A DNA stretch of 43,245 nucleotides from NCBI GenBank assembly GCA_002408185.1, contig DHQV01000101.1, positions 2,171-45,415 of the forward strand, written 5' to 3'. Numbering within the stretch: the first letter of the stretch is position 1; each line of letters starts with the position of its first letter. A program made the position numbers and the translations under genes. The notes beneath the pieces are model-generated. The model was not told the origin of the DNA. It saw nothing but the letters and a program-made list of their open reading frames with translations, and did no database searches. Shown one piece after another: positions 32,981-40,343 of this stretch. This stretch comes from Deltaproteobacteria bacterium UBA5329. Its GTDB lineage: Bacteria > Desulfobacterota > Syntrophorhabdia > Syntrophorhabdales > Syntrophorhabdaceae.

Positions 32981-34137
32981 TTCCTGTATAGGGGGGACAT
33001 CTCGCGAAGCCTGCCGACAATACCCGGGAGGACCTCGAGGACGTAATCGATATCATCCTCGGAAGTTTCCCACCCGAGGCTGAAGCGCAGGGCGCTCTGG
33101 CACACGGGGCCCGGTATGCCCATTGCCAGAAGGACATGGGATGGCTCGTCGGAGCCGGATGAACAGGCAGACCCTGACGAAACGGCGATACCTTTTCTGT
33201 CGAGCGAAAACAGGAGGGACTCTGATTCGACGAATTCAAAGCTGAGATTGAGGGTATTGGGAATTCGCTGCGTGGGATGGCCGTTCAGCCGGACATGGTC
33301 TATGGTTTCAAGTATTCCATCGAGGAGGCGCCTGCGCAGGCGTTCGAGCCTGGCGGTGTATTCATCAGCATGTATTCCGGCCAGCTCACACGCCTTTCCA
33401 AAGGCGACTATGCCGATGACATTCTCGGTTCCCGCCCGTCTGCCCGCTTCCTGGTGGCCTCCGTGGATCAGACTGTCAAGGACGGTCCCTTCGCGTACGT
33501 AAAGGGCACCTATTCCCTTGGGGGCGTATACCTTGTGCCCGGAAAAGCTGGCGAGGTCCACACCGAGGTCCGTCATATCGACTTTTATCTTGCCGAGCGC
33601 CTGCACCATATCGGAATGGACAGGGATGCCCCTTTCATGAGCGATCTGCGCGATGTCCCTGATGGGCATCACCGTCCCTGTCTCGTTGTTGGCATACATA
33701 ATGGAAACGAGGATCGTATCATTCCGGATGGCGTCTTTGACATCTTCGGGGTCGACCAGCCCGAAACCATCGACAGGAATATAGGTAACGGAAAAACCGC
33801 GGGTCTCGAGATACCGGCACGCGTTGAGCACAGCGGGATGCTCGACCGTCGATGTAATGATGTGGCCTTTATCGTTTCTCCTCACACAGGCTATGCCTTT
33901 GATCGCGTGATTGTTGGCCTCGGAACCGCAGCTTGTAATGACGACCTCGTCGACCTTCGCTCCGATCATGGCGGCAATGCTGTCTCGCGCGGCATCGTAC
34001 GGGGCCTTGACGTCCCTTCCCGCAAAGTGGATGCTTGAAGGGTTGCCGAACAGTTCGTTCAAAAACGGTTTTATGGCTTCGGCCACCTGGGGATGAATAG
34101 GTGTCGTGGCGTTGTTATCAAGGTATATGTGGCTCAT
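32977..34137 (-). CDS. Cysteine desulfurase (NifS/IscS family)
   Basis: A PLP enzyme taking sulfur from cysteine as a persulfide. The 386-residue protein starts IYLDNNATTPIHPQVAEAI. It has SCGSEANNHAIKG and the PLP lysine in SGHKVYAPKGIGAL, and the sulfur-carrying cysteine in SSGSACSSGSDEPSHVL, with the mobile-loop form typical of NifS/IscS class I. It lies between the NIL-ferredoxin gene and mtaB. It could supply sulfur for clusters (MtaB needs two), for thiolation, or for the homocysteine route suggested by its upstream neighbours. NifS and IscS cannot be separated from sequence alone. Confidence 0.92.
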   Translation of the reverse strand: MSHIYLDNNATTPIHPQVAEAIKPFLNELFGNPSSIHFAGRDVKAPYDAARDSIAAMIGAKVDEVVITSCGSEANNHAIKGIACVRRNDKGHIITSTVEHPAVLNACRYLETRGFSVTYIPVDGFGLVDPEDVKDAIRNDTILVSIMYANNETGTVMPIRDIAQIAHERGIPVHSDMVQALGKIKVDMTDLGVDLASFSGHKVYAPKGIGALYVREGTVLDSLIHGGHQEAGRRAGTENVIGIVAFGKACELAGIHADEYTARLERLRRRLLDGILETIDHVRLNGHPTQRIPNTLNLSFEFVESESLLFSLDRKGIAVSSGSACSSGSDEPSHVLLAMGIPGPVCQSALRFSLGWETSEDDIDYVLEVLPGIVGRLREMSPLYRK

Positions 34138-34145
34138 CGTGCTTG

Positions 34146-34556
34146 TTACTCGAGGGACACGCTCATTGCCTTAACGGGGCAGACCCGGACGCACAGTTCG
34201 CAGGCAATACAGCGCTTGTAATCAAATTCTATGTTCATTGACCTTCTGTCCTTGATATAGAGGGCCTCCGGCGCGCAAACACTTGTACAGACCCCGCAAT
34301 GGACGCACTTGTCCTCATCCCGGTTGATATCGCGCTCCATCGGTTCCATATCGATGCCAAGGTCTTTCAGGTATTTGATACCTTTCTTGAAATTCGACTC
34401 GGTCCCTTCAAGCTCCATGACCATGAGAGATTCCGCTTTCGGTGAAATATTTGCCCTCAGGATATTGAATACGAGATTGTAATCCTTTACAAGCCTGTAT
34501 ACGATCGGCTTGTCGATCGTGTCTTTCTTAAACCGGAGAATGATCCTCTTTTTCAT
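34146..34556 (-). CDS. NIL-domain ferredoxin
   Basis: A 136-residue protein. An N-terminal NIL domain (about residues 1-75: RIILRFKKDTIDKPIVYRL, LVMELEG) is followed by two 4Fe-4S motifs, CVHCGVCTSVC and CIACELCVRVC, each with a trailing proline- or alanine-linked fourth cysteine. The NIL domain otherwise occurs in methionine importers (MetN). NIL-ferredoxins are one of the three protein families reported to be needed for making homocysteine from aspartate semialdehyde and sulfide in methanogens and some sulfate reducers. The neighbouring UPF0280 gene is another member of that set, which supports this role here. Confidence 0.88.
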   Translation of the reverse strand: MKKRIILRFKKDTIDKPIVYRLVKDYNLVFNILRANISPKAESLMVMELEGTESNFKKGIKYLKDLGIDMEPMERDINRDEDKCVHCGVCTSVCAPEALYIKDRRSMNIEFDYKRCIACELCVRVCPVKAMSVSLE

Positions 34557-34602
34557 TGGTTCCTCTCATGGACAGAACATGCGGACCGGGGGTTGAGGGG
34601 TT

Positions 34603-35343
34603 TCATACCTCGACCATGTCGAGGTCGCCCCATACCCCAAGCTGATCGCCCAGAATAATCAATATTGCCGTTATATCCGGAAATTTCTGTCCTTCTTCGA
34701 TCGCTCTGGCAATATCGTCCTTCTTTTTTACAATATTACCGAGGTAAGTTGCAAGTCCGTCGGCAAACAGGGCGGAGCGTCCGAGGATGCACACTGCATC
34801 GGCCTTCCCGAAGCTCAATGAATGGCCGACAGAGCCCGACGACGTGCATACTCCCCGTGACCCGGCTGACCGAGGCAATTTGATGCCGATATGTTCGCTG
34901 AACGGAGATGTGCCCGCATGGACCTGTATAGTCCTTTCGACCGATGTCCTCAGATAGATGTCACCGCCGTTCTCAATGATGAAATCACGTGTGAGGCCTT
35001 CAATATCCCTCCCTATGTATTCGGAGATAGCACCGGCGACGGTCGCCATGGGGCCAATCCCGATAGCAGCCGATGCGCGGACCATCTCCCGCACGATAGG
35101 CGGAGCGACCATGTCGTCATTGACGGGCACAAGGCTTTCCCGGAATAAAGGGTTTATCTTTATGTATTCTTCGAGCTGGTACCTGTATGCAAGGACGCGT
35201 TCCTTTATGAAGCTGCTGAGATCATGGCCGGTACAACAGAACAGGTCTGTTTCTTTATATTGCACTTCGTAGCAGACCAGATCGGCCGGACGTGAGATAT
35301 TACGGTAAAATCTTTCCTGGTAGTTCGTCAATTTTTTATTCAC
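34603..35343 (-). CDS. UPF0280 (COG2122, ApbE-like) family protein
   Basis: A 246-residue protein of the UPF0280 family, distantly related to the ApbE flavin transferase. Visible family features are GIGPMATVAGAISEYIGRDI, VENGGDIYL-like (here IENGGDIYLRT) and SRGVCTSSGSVGHSLSFGKAD. COG2122 has been implicated by genetics in methanogens in homocysteine synthesis together with a NIL-ferredoxin and a DUF39 (COG1900) protein; the DUF39 partner is not in this window. The start is a GTG at 35343 without a clear ribosome site. It is the first gene of the UPF0280, NIL-ferredoxin, desulfurase, mtaB operon. Confidence 0.85.
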   Translation of the reverse strand: MNKKLTNYQERFYRNISRPADLVCYEVQYKETDLFCCTGHDLSSFIKERVLAYRYQLEEYIKINPLFRESLVPVNDDMVAPPIVREMVRASAAIGIGPMATVAGAISEYIGRDIEGLTRDFIIENGGDIYLRTSVERTIQVHAGTSPFSEHIGIKLPRSAGSRGVCTSSGSVGHSLSFGKADAVCILGRSALFADGLATYLGNIVKKKDDIARAIEEGQKFPDITAILIILGDQLGVWGDLDMVEV

Positions 35344-35408
35344 ATGAACACTCTTAACCCGCTTTTGGGATTATCCCGCAAACTGACAGCATATTATAAT
35401 ATCTTGGA

Positions 35409-35437
35409 TTGATTATAGGAAATCTTTTCGCTATAAT
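35409..35437 (+). promoter_or_regulatory. Near-consensus promoter giving a leaderless mRNA
   Basis: The -35 box TTGATT (35409-35414), a 17-bp spacer and a perfect -10 box TATAAT (35432-35437) are followed exactly six bases later by the ATG at 35444. The predicted +1 base is therefore the A of the start codon. No purine-rich ribosome site fits either this ATG or the next one at 35453. Confidence 0.7.
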
Positions 35438-35443
35438 GTGCAA

Positions 35444-36322
35444 ATGGAGATTATGTCAGCCAAAGAGCTTTCGAAGTATCTCAGGATAAATGAGAAGATG
35501 ATCTACCGTCTCGTGCAGGAATCGAGACTGCCTGCGGTCAGGATCGGCGGCAAAATATCCTTTGCCAAAGAACTTATCGATGACTGGATACTGGAAAATA
35601 CCCAGCGCGAGAAACTGATCTTTATTGCGGGCAGCGATGATCCCCTCCTCAAAAAGATACTTGATCTCTTCAACGCCTCCCAGAAAGGAGTTACCGTTTT
35701 TTATGCGTCTGTAGGAAGCATGAGGGGGCTCGAACTGCTCAGGGACCATATCGCGTCGGCTGCCTGTGTCCACATCTATGACGTGGAGAAGAAGGCCTAC
35801 ACTCTCTCGTATATCAGGCGCTACCTCGAGAGCGAAAATTACGCGGTCATTAACTTGTTCTTCAGGGACCAGGGCATTTACGTCCCGGAGGGTAATCCTG
35901 CCGGGATAACGACGATCGCCGATCTCGCGTCAGAAAGTGTTCGTTTCGTCAACAGGAGAAAAGGGACTGGAACACGTCTCCTTTTCGATTTTCTCTTGAT
36001 GGAAGCGGGTATCGATCCAACAAGGATCAACGGGTACCAGCGCGAGGTTGAATCGCACCTGGCGGCCGGTACAGAGGTTGCAACGGGAGGCGCCGATGCG
36101 TCGGTGGGCATCCGGTACATCGCCCATGTACTTCATTTGGATTTTGTGCCGCTTTTCAAAGAGCGGTTCGATCTTGTCGTACCCTATGAAAGATTCGGCA
36201 ATGCCCAGACAAAGGCTTTTTTGGATTTTCTTCATGAACCTCTTCTTATGCATTCGATGAAGGACCATCAAGGCTACGATTTGTCGCAGATGGGAAGCAT
36301 CCTCACGAAGGATATGCGTTGA
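35444..36322 (+). CDS. One-component regulator: excisionase-type HTH plus substrate-binding domain
   Basis: A 292-residue protein. An N-terminal HTH_17/AlpA-type DNA-binding domain (about residues 1-55: MSAKELSKYLRINEKMIYRL, then LPAVRIGGKISFAKELIDDW) is joined to a periplasmic-binding-protein-like domain without a signal peptide (about 60-285), with RKGTGTRLLFDFLLMEAG and TGGADASVGIRYIA. The second part resembles the PBP_like domain related to molybdate/tungstate binders, so it may sense an oxyanion in the cytosol. It diverges from the UPF0280 operon across 100 bases and is a candidate regulator of it. The start is ambiguous between GTG 35438, ATG 35444 and ATG 35453; promoter geometry favours 35444. 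Confidence 0.82.
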   Translation: MEIMSAKELSKYLRINEKMIYRLVQESRLPAVRIGGKISFAKELIDDWILENTQREKLIFIAGSDDPLLKKILDLFNASQKGVTVFYASVGSMRGLELLRDHIASAACVHIYDVEKKAYTLSYIRRYLESENYAVINLFFRDQGIYVPEGNPAGITTIADLASESVRFVNRRKGTGTRLLFDFLLMEAGIDPTRINGYQREVESHLAAGTEVATGGADASVGIRYIAHVLHLDFVPLFKERFDLVVPYERFGNAQTKAFLDFLHEPLLMHSMKDHQGYDLSQMGSILTKDMR

Positions 36323-36385
36323 TCACATTAATGCACGTCTTTCTCCCTATCAGCACTCTCAGAAGATCTCTGCCAGGTGAAACAT

Positions 36386-37222
36386 ATGCCTTCAGACCAT
36401 GACAGGCAGCCAACAGAAAAGCGCGTTGACATTGTGATCGATCCGGGGGCATATGAACTGCTTCCCGAGGATATCTATACCATCCATTCCCCGTCGGGAT
36501 TATGGATAGTTGAAGAAAATTCCGACACCATCATGCGGGCTTATCCGGAACATGTGGAAACCTACATCGAGGCAGTGCGTGTAAGCGGCATCAAGGTCGG
36601 CAAGATCACGATCATCGAAGAGTGCCGGCGCGATTATGCGGAAATGGCGCGGAAATATTTTCGCCCGGTGTCCGTCGAAGATATCGTTATACGGGCACCC
36701 TGGAATGCTAAGCGCAAGGGGGTCAAGTATATCACGATCGAGCCGGGCATGGCTTTTGGCACGGGACGGCATGAGTCGACACGGCTCATGATGAAACTGA
36801 TGAGGGATGCAGATTTCGAGGGCAAGGAGGCCCTCGACCTTGGATGCGGCTCCGGTCTTTTGTCCTTGTATGCACGCCTGAAAGGCGCCAAACATGTATA
36901 CGGGGTCGACAACGATATCGATGCAGTTCTCTCGGCTCAAAAAAACGTTCTTCTTAACGAGACCTCCGGTATCGAGCTTATTTGCGCCGATATCAAGGAT
37001 GTGCGGGGAAGATATGACATTGTTCTTGCCAACCTCGATATCCGGACATTCGCCCTGTACTCGACACATATAAAGGATCTCTGGAAGAAAAGGAACGGCA
37101 CTCTTATCATATCCGGGATCATCGGCCGTGAAAGAAAAGAAGCCTTGGGCCTTTTCCTGCCGTGTGAACCGGTGACCGAGGTGAGAAAAAATTCCTGGAG
37201 AAGCTATCTTTTCAAACGATAA
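36386..37222 (+). CDS. prmA: PrmA-like ribosomal protein L11 methyltransferase
   Basis: A 278-residue SAM-dependent methyltransferase. The PrmA hallmark IEPGMAFGTGRHESTRL (about 118-134) precedes motif I in ALDLGCGSGLLSLYA and motif II in VYGVDNDIDAV. The N-terminal 100 residues match the PrmA substrate-recognition region only loosely. The post-motif region reads VLANLDIRTF where PrmA usually has ANILAGPL, so the target may differ from L11. The ATG at 36386 is chosen because AGGTGA ends five bases before it; a GTG three codons earlier overlaps that site. It is followed 16 bases later by purN. Confidence 0.78.
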   Translation: MPSDHDRQPTEKRVDIVIDPGAYELLPEDIYTIHSPSGLWIVEENSDTIMRAYPEHVETYIEAVRVSGIKVGKITIIEECRRDYAEMARKYFRPVSVEDIVIRAPWNAKRKGVKYITIEPGMAFGTGRHESTRLMMKLMRDADFEGKEALDLGCGSGLLSLYARLKGAKHVYGVDNDIDAVLSAQKNVLLNETSGIELICADIKDVRGRYDIVLANLDIRTFALYSTHIKDLWKKRNGTLIISGIIGRERKEALGLFLPCEPVTEVRKNSWRSYLFKR

Positions 37223-37238
37223 TGTAAGCGGGTATATC

Positions 37239-37841
37239 ATGAACATAGGCTTTCTTGCATCTCACAGCGGAAGCAACATGCAGGCAATAATCGATGCAGC
37301 AAAGGACGGGACCCTCAAGGCGTGTTGCGTTGTCGTGATCAGCAATAACAGCGATTCGACCGCCTTGGGGAGGGCGCGAAAGGAAAGCATACCGTGCTTC
37401 CATTTGAGCGGGAAGACACACCCCGACCCCGATAGCCTCGATCAGGCGATCCTTGATACCCTGATCTCCTATAAGGTCGATATCGTTGCACTTGCCGGGT
37501 ATATGAAAAAGCTGGGACCGAAAACACTTTCCCATTTTAAGGGCCGTATTCTCAACATCCATCCTGCGCTCCTTCCAAAACACGGAGGAAAAGGGATGTA
37601 CGGCATCCATGTTCACGAGTCCGTCATCGCTGCCAGGGAAATAGAGTCCGGGGTGACGATACACCTCGTGACCGAAGAATACGATCGGGGTCCCATCATC
37701 GCGCAGGTGCGCGTTCCTGTCGAACCTGATGATACCCCCGAAATCCTCGCGGCACGCGTACTGAAGGAAGAACACAAACTATACTCCTCCACCCTCCAGC
37801 GCATCGCGACAGGCGAGATCAACCTCGAGAACTATAAGTAA
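37239..37841 (+). CDS. purN: Phosphoribosylglycinamide formyltransferase
   Basis: Transfers a formyl group from 10-formyl-THF in purine synthesis. The 200 residues show NIGFLASHSGSNMQAIID (substrate phosphate loop), LAGYMKKLGP, the catalytic asparagine-histidine in LNIHPALLPKHGGKGMYG, and the aspartate block HLVTEEYDRGPIIAQ. Length and motifs are standard. It probably shares a transcript with the PrmA-like gene. Confidence 0.95.
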   Translation: MNIGFLASHSGSNMQAIIDAAKDGTLKACCVVVISNNSDSTALGRARKESIPCFHLSGKTHPDPDSLDQAILDTLISYKVDIVALAGYMKKLGPKTLSHFKGRILNIHPALLPKHGGKGMYGIHVHESVIAAREIESGVTIHLVTEEYDRGPIIAQVRVPVEPDDTPEILAARVLKEEHKLYSSTLQRIATGEINLENYK

Positions 37842-38124
37842 ACTCTCTCACCTTGTGGCTCGAGCCCACGAAAAGCTGTGTTATATAGCCCGGTCATTCC
37901 GGCGCCGTGATGACGATGATATGTTATACCTGGAAATGCAATGCATGGCCCTGGATGACTAGACCGGAAATTGCGACGCAGCCTCCAAGCTTGGAATGAC
38001 GTTATTGGGGGATTCCGGCAACGATTCTGACCTGGAATGAGAATCCCGGTGGTTTCTTCCTAATTACTTTTATTGCCTTCGGTGTATTCCGTGAGCTCAA
38101 GCGAAGCGGGCGAGAGGGCGTCTT
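37842..38124. repeat. Intergenic region with REP-like palindromic units
   Basis: No gene is seen in these 283 bases between convergent purN and ftsY. A palindrome GGCTCGAGCC (37857-37866) follows purN without a T run. From about 37893 to 38050 there are several diverged units of the type ATTCCGGC...ATGACG and CTGGAATGA, resembling the unit near 17368. These look like degenerate dispersed intergenic repeats. Confidence 0.5.
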
Positions 38125-39033
38125 TTAATCGAACATCGCTTCTGCGAAGTCTTTGGCATTGAACGGGATGAGGTCGTCTATCTTTTCGCCGACGCCAATA
38201 TACCGCACCGGTATCTTCAGAAGATGTGCGATGGGCAGGATGAAGCCGCCTTTCGCGGTGCCGTCGAGTTTTGTAATGACGATACCGGAGATGCCAACGG
38301 CGTCGTTAAATGCCTTTGCCTGTGCTATAGCGTTCTGACCGTTCGTGGCGTCGACAACGAGAAGGATCTCGTGAGGGGCGTTTTCGACCTCTTTGGAAAT
38401 GACGCGGTGTATTTTTTTCATTTCTTCCATGAGATTTGCTTTTGTATGAAGCCTTCCTGCCGTGTCGAGAAAGACGATATCGCTTCCGCGTGATTTTGCG
38501 GCTTTCACGGTGTCAAAGGCTACCGCCGCCGGGTCCGATCCATCCGCATGTCTTACCATTTCGACATTGAGGCGCTTCGCCCAGACATCGAGCTGTTCGA
38601 TCGCTGCCGCACGAAAGGTGTCACATGCACCAAAAAGCACCTTTTTTTTGTCGCCCAGATAAATGCTGGCAAGTTTGGCGATGGTCGTTGTCTTGCCGAC
38701 CCCATTCACGCCAAGGGTCAGGATGACGAATGGCTTCGTGTCATTGACAGCTATGGGAGCTTCGATGGGAGCCAGTAATTTTTGTACTTCTTCTTTCATG
38801 GAAGACTTTATATCCTCGACAGTCTTGATATACCCGCGCTTCCATTTTTCTTTCAGCGCGCCGACGAGGAGTTCCGTTGTGTCAAGTCCGGCATCTGCCA
38901 GGATCAATGCCTCTTCTATCTCATCGAAGGCATCTTCTTCGATGGGTTTTCCCTGGATTATCCATTCAATTTTCGTTTTTATCTGGTCCCTGGTCTTTGT
39001 GAGACCGTTCTTTATTTTTTCAAAAAAACCCAT
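38125..39033 (-). CDS. ftsY: Signal recognition particle receptor FtsY
   Basis: The GTPase receptor that docks SRP-ribosome complexes at the membrane. The 302-residue protein has the NG domain with GVNGVGKTTTIAKLA (G1), DTFRAAAIEQLDVWAKR, DTAGRLHTKANLMEEM, TKLDGTAKGG and GVGEKIDDLIPF. The long acidic A domain of E. coli FtsY is missing, giving the short form common in many phyla. AAGGTGA lies in front of the ATG. It closes a minus-strand group of two lipoproteins and a zinc-ribbon protein. Confidence 0.96.
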   Translation of the reverse strand: MGFFEKIKNGLTKTRDQIKTKIEWIIQGKPIEEDAFDEIEEALILADAGLDTTELLVGALKEKWKRGYIKTVEDIKSSMKEEVQKLLAPIEAPIAVNDTKPFVILTLGVNGVGKTTTIAKLASIYLGDKKKVLFGACDTFRAAAIEQLDVWAKRLNVEMVRHADGSDPAAVAFDTVKAAKSRGSDIVFLDTAGRLHTKANLMEEMKKIHRVISKEVENAPHEILLVVDATNGQNAIAQAKAFNDAVGISGIVITKLDGTAKGGFILPIAHLLKIPVRYIGVGEKIDDLIPFNAKDFAEAMFD

Positions 39034-39046
39034 AATTCAATCACCT

Positions 39047-39607
39047 TTAGAAACGGGCGCTTTTGTCGCGGGAATAGAAACCCACGTTATCATATATGTA
39101 AAGCTCCATTTCTTTTTCATACCATCGTGCCTGGTCCTCAATAAGAGCTTCGAGGCGAGCTTTGTCGATCATGCCGGATTGCCTCATTGCTTTCACGTCT
39201 TGAATGGATTCGAGGGGATAATCAAAACTGTAACGTTTGATATAGTCGTCAAGGGCTTTTAGTCCGAGCGCGTGGTCCGTACTGAGAAGTATGAGGACCT
39301 TATATCCGTACATGCGCAGGTACGACAGCCTGTCAAGAGGGCTTTTTTCCGCCTGATCGATCAAGTCAGCGGCGCTTTCAAAGTGACCCTTTTTGTACGC
39401 TGTTGCGGCAAGATACGTAAATACGGCCGCGTCTTTTTGAATCCTCTGTGCATCCTGAAAACATTTCTGTGCTTCGTCATATCTGCCCGCATTGAAAAGA
39501 TCTTTGCCGGCCAGGAAATTCCGCGAATAAAGGGCATAGGTTGTGCATGAGAGCAGAAAGAATGAAATGGTGATTATTCCGATCCCTGAACGTACGGTTT
39601 TCCACAT
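39047..39607 (-). CDS. Putative TPR lipoprotein
   Basis: Not assigned to a named family. The 186-residue product has a lipoprotein signal peptide with hydrophobic core GIGIITISFFLLSC, whose cysteine (about residue 21) would be lipidated. It is followed by TPR-like helices (LFNAGRYDEAQKCFQDAQ, FTYLAATAYKKGHFESAADL). Such proteins act as scaffolds in the cell envelope. The ATG at 39607 is preferred, but a TTG three codons upstream (39616) is possible. Either start overlaps the zinc-ribbon gene. It ends 13 bases before ftsY. Confidence 0.65.
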   Translation of the reverse strand: MWKTVRSGIGIITISFFLLSCTTYALYSRNFLAGKDLFNAGRYDEAQKCFQDAQRIQKDAAVFTYLAATAYKKGHFESAADLIDQAEKSPLDRLSYLRMYGYKVLILLSTDHALGLKALDDYIKRYSFDYPLESIQDVKAMRQSGMIDKARLEALIEDQARWYEKEMELYIYDNVGFYSRDKSARF

Positions 39608-39843
39608 ATTTTGCAAATACCTTTCTCATCAATAACACCGATGCATGTCCCGTCGCTGCAGAGGACCCGGTTTGAAAAATCATCGTTCTCCCCGGACACC
39701 TCCGGTTCGCATATCTCGTCGCTTATCACCAGTTGTGCGCCGCACAGGTAGCAATTGGGGCCCAGCCGCAGTACGTCTTCTTTGCATTGCGGACAGGTGA
39801 CCGATCCAATTTCTTTTGCACATGTCTCACATACGGTTGTCAT
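39574..39843 (-). CDS. Small zinc-ribbon protein
   Basis: An unrecognised 89-residue acidic protein with five cysteine pairs or near pairs: CETC, CPQC, CYLC, a CSDGTC segment and CKICGKPY. They suggest two zinc ribbons at the ends of the protein, with an acidic linker (about 45-55). No catalytic motif is seen. It overlaps the upstream lipoprotein stop by four bases (ATGA) and the downstream TPR lipoprotein start, so it is co-translated with both. A role in protein or RNA binding is plausible but unproven. Confidence 0.7.
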   Translation of the reverse strand: MTTVCETCAKEIGSVTCPQCKEDVLRLGPNCYLCGAQLVISDEICEPEVSGENDDFSNRVLCSDGTCIGVIDEKGICKICGKPYVQGSE

Positions 39844-40220
39844 TTGTCTGCTTTGACCACCTTTGTTACCGTTCCGTGATCGAACTCGACATAAACCGTG
39901 TTCTTGTTGTCAGGCATGATCTTCCAATCCGGGCGATATGTCCAGAGGATCTTGTTGTCGTGTGTCAGGCTGACCATTGTCGGCTCGCCCAGTTTTTTGC
40001 GCACCTGGTCCTCGTTCATTGATATGAGGGAATTCTCGATCATCGGCTGGGGCTTTCCCGTTATGTTCTTCATATATGAACAGGAGATCAGAACAAAACA
40101 GGACAGAAGTATTATGCAGGCTCTTGAAAAGGCAGGACTTTTAAAACTTTTCCACAATTTTTGTGGAAAACCTGTTGATAAATTGTACAAAGGCCTCTGT
40201 AACTTGTTGATTTCACTCAT
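39840..40220 (-). CDS. BamE/SmpA-like small lipoprotein
   Basis: A 126-residue product ending in a domain resembling BamE/SmpA (about 60-126: ISMNEDQVRKKLGEPTMVS, ILWTYRPDW, VYVEFDHGTVTKVVKADK), which in other bacteria helps outer-membrane protein assembly. A hydrophobic segment with lipobox-like VLISCS precedes it. The ATG at 40220 has a good AGGGAG site, but it leaves about 30 residues before the hydrophobic core, unusually long for a lipoprotein signal. A shorter start is therefore possible, for example the TTG near 40166. The domain match is weak, so this is a family-level suggestion only. Confidence 0.6.
   Translation of the reverse strand: MSEINKLQRPLYNLSTGFPQKLWKSFKSPAFSRACIILLSCFVLISCSYMKNITGKPQPMIENSLISMNEDQVRKKLGEPTMVSLTHDNKILWTYRPDWKIMPDNKNTVYVEFDHGTVTKVVKADK
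40148..40181. other. Hairpin with three DnaA-box-like nonamers
   Basis: TTTTCCACA on the plus strand (40148-40156) and again on the minus strand (40170-40162) form a perfect 10-bp inverted repeat with a 3-base loop. Next to it the minus strand carries TTATCAACA (40181-40173), one mismatch from the E. coli DnaA box. On the minus strand the hairpin is followed by GTTTTAAAAG, so it could also end the tsaC transcript. It lies inside the N-terminal codons of the BamE-like gene as annotated. Confidence 0.35.
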
Positions 40221-40343
40221 ACAATCTCCCTGTTGCCCGTGCAGCGTGCAAAAATTTTCATCAATGTTTTCAAAGGCTTTCATTCCCGGTACACCGCCTG
40301 ATAGTTTGCATCGAGGATACATTATCACGGATAGTCCAAATTT

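Noticed and set aside
37855..37869. A rho-independent terminator after purN.
   Set aside because: The GGCTCGAGCC palindrome is not followed by a T run; it is listed only as part of the repeat region.
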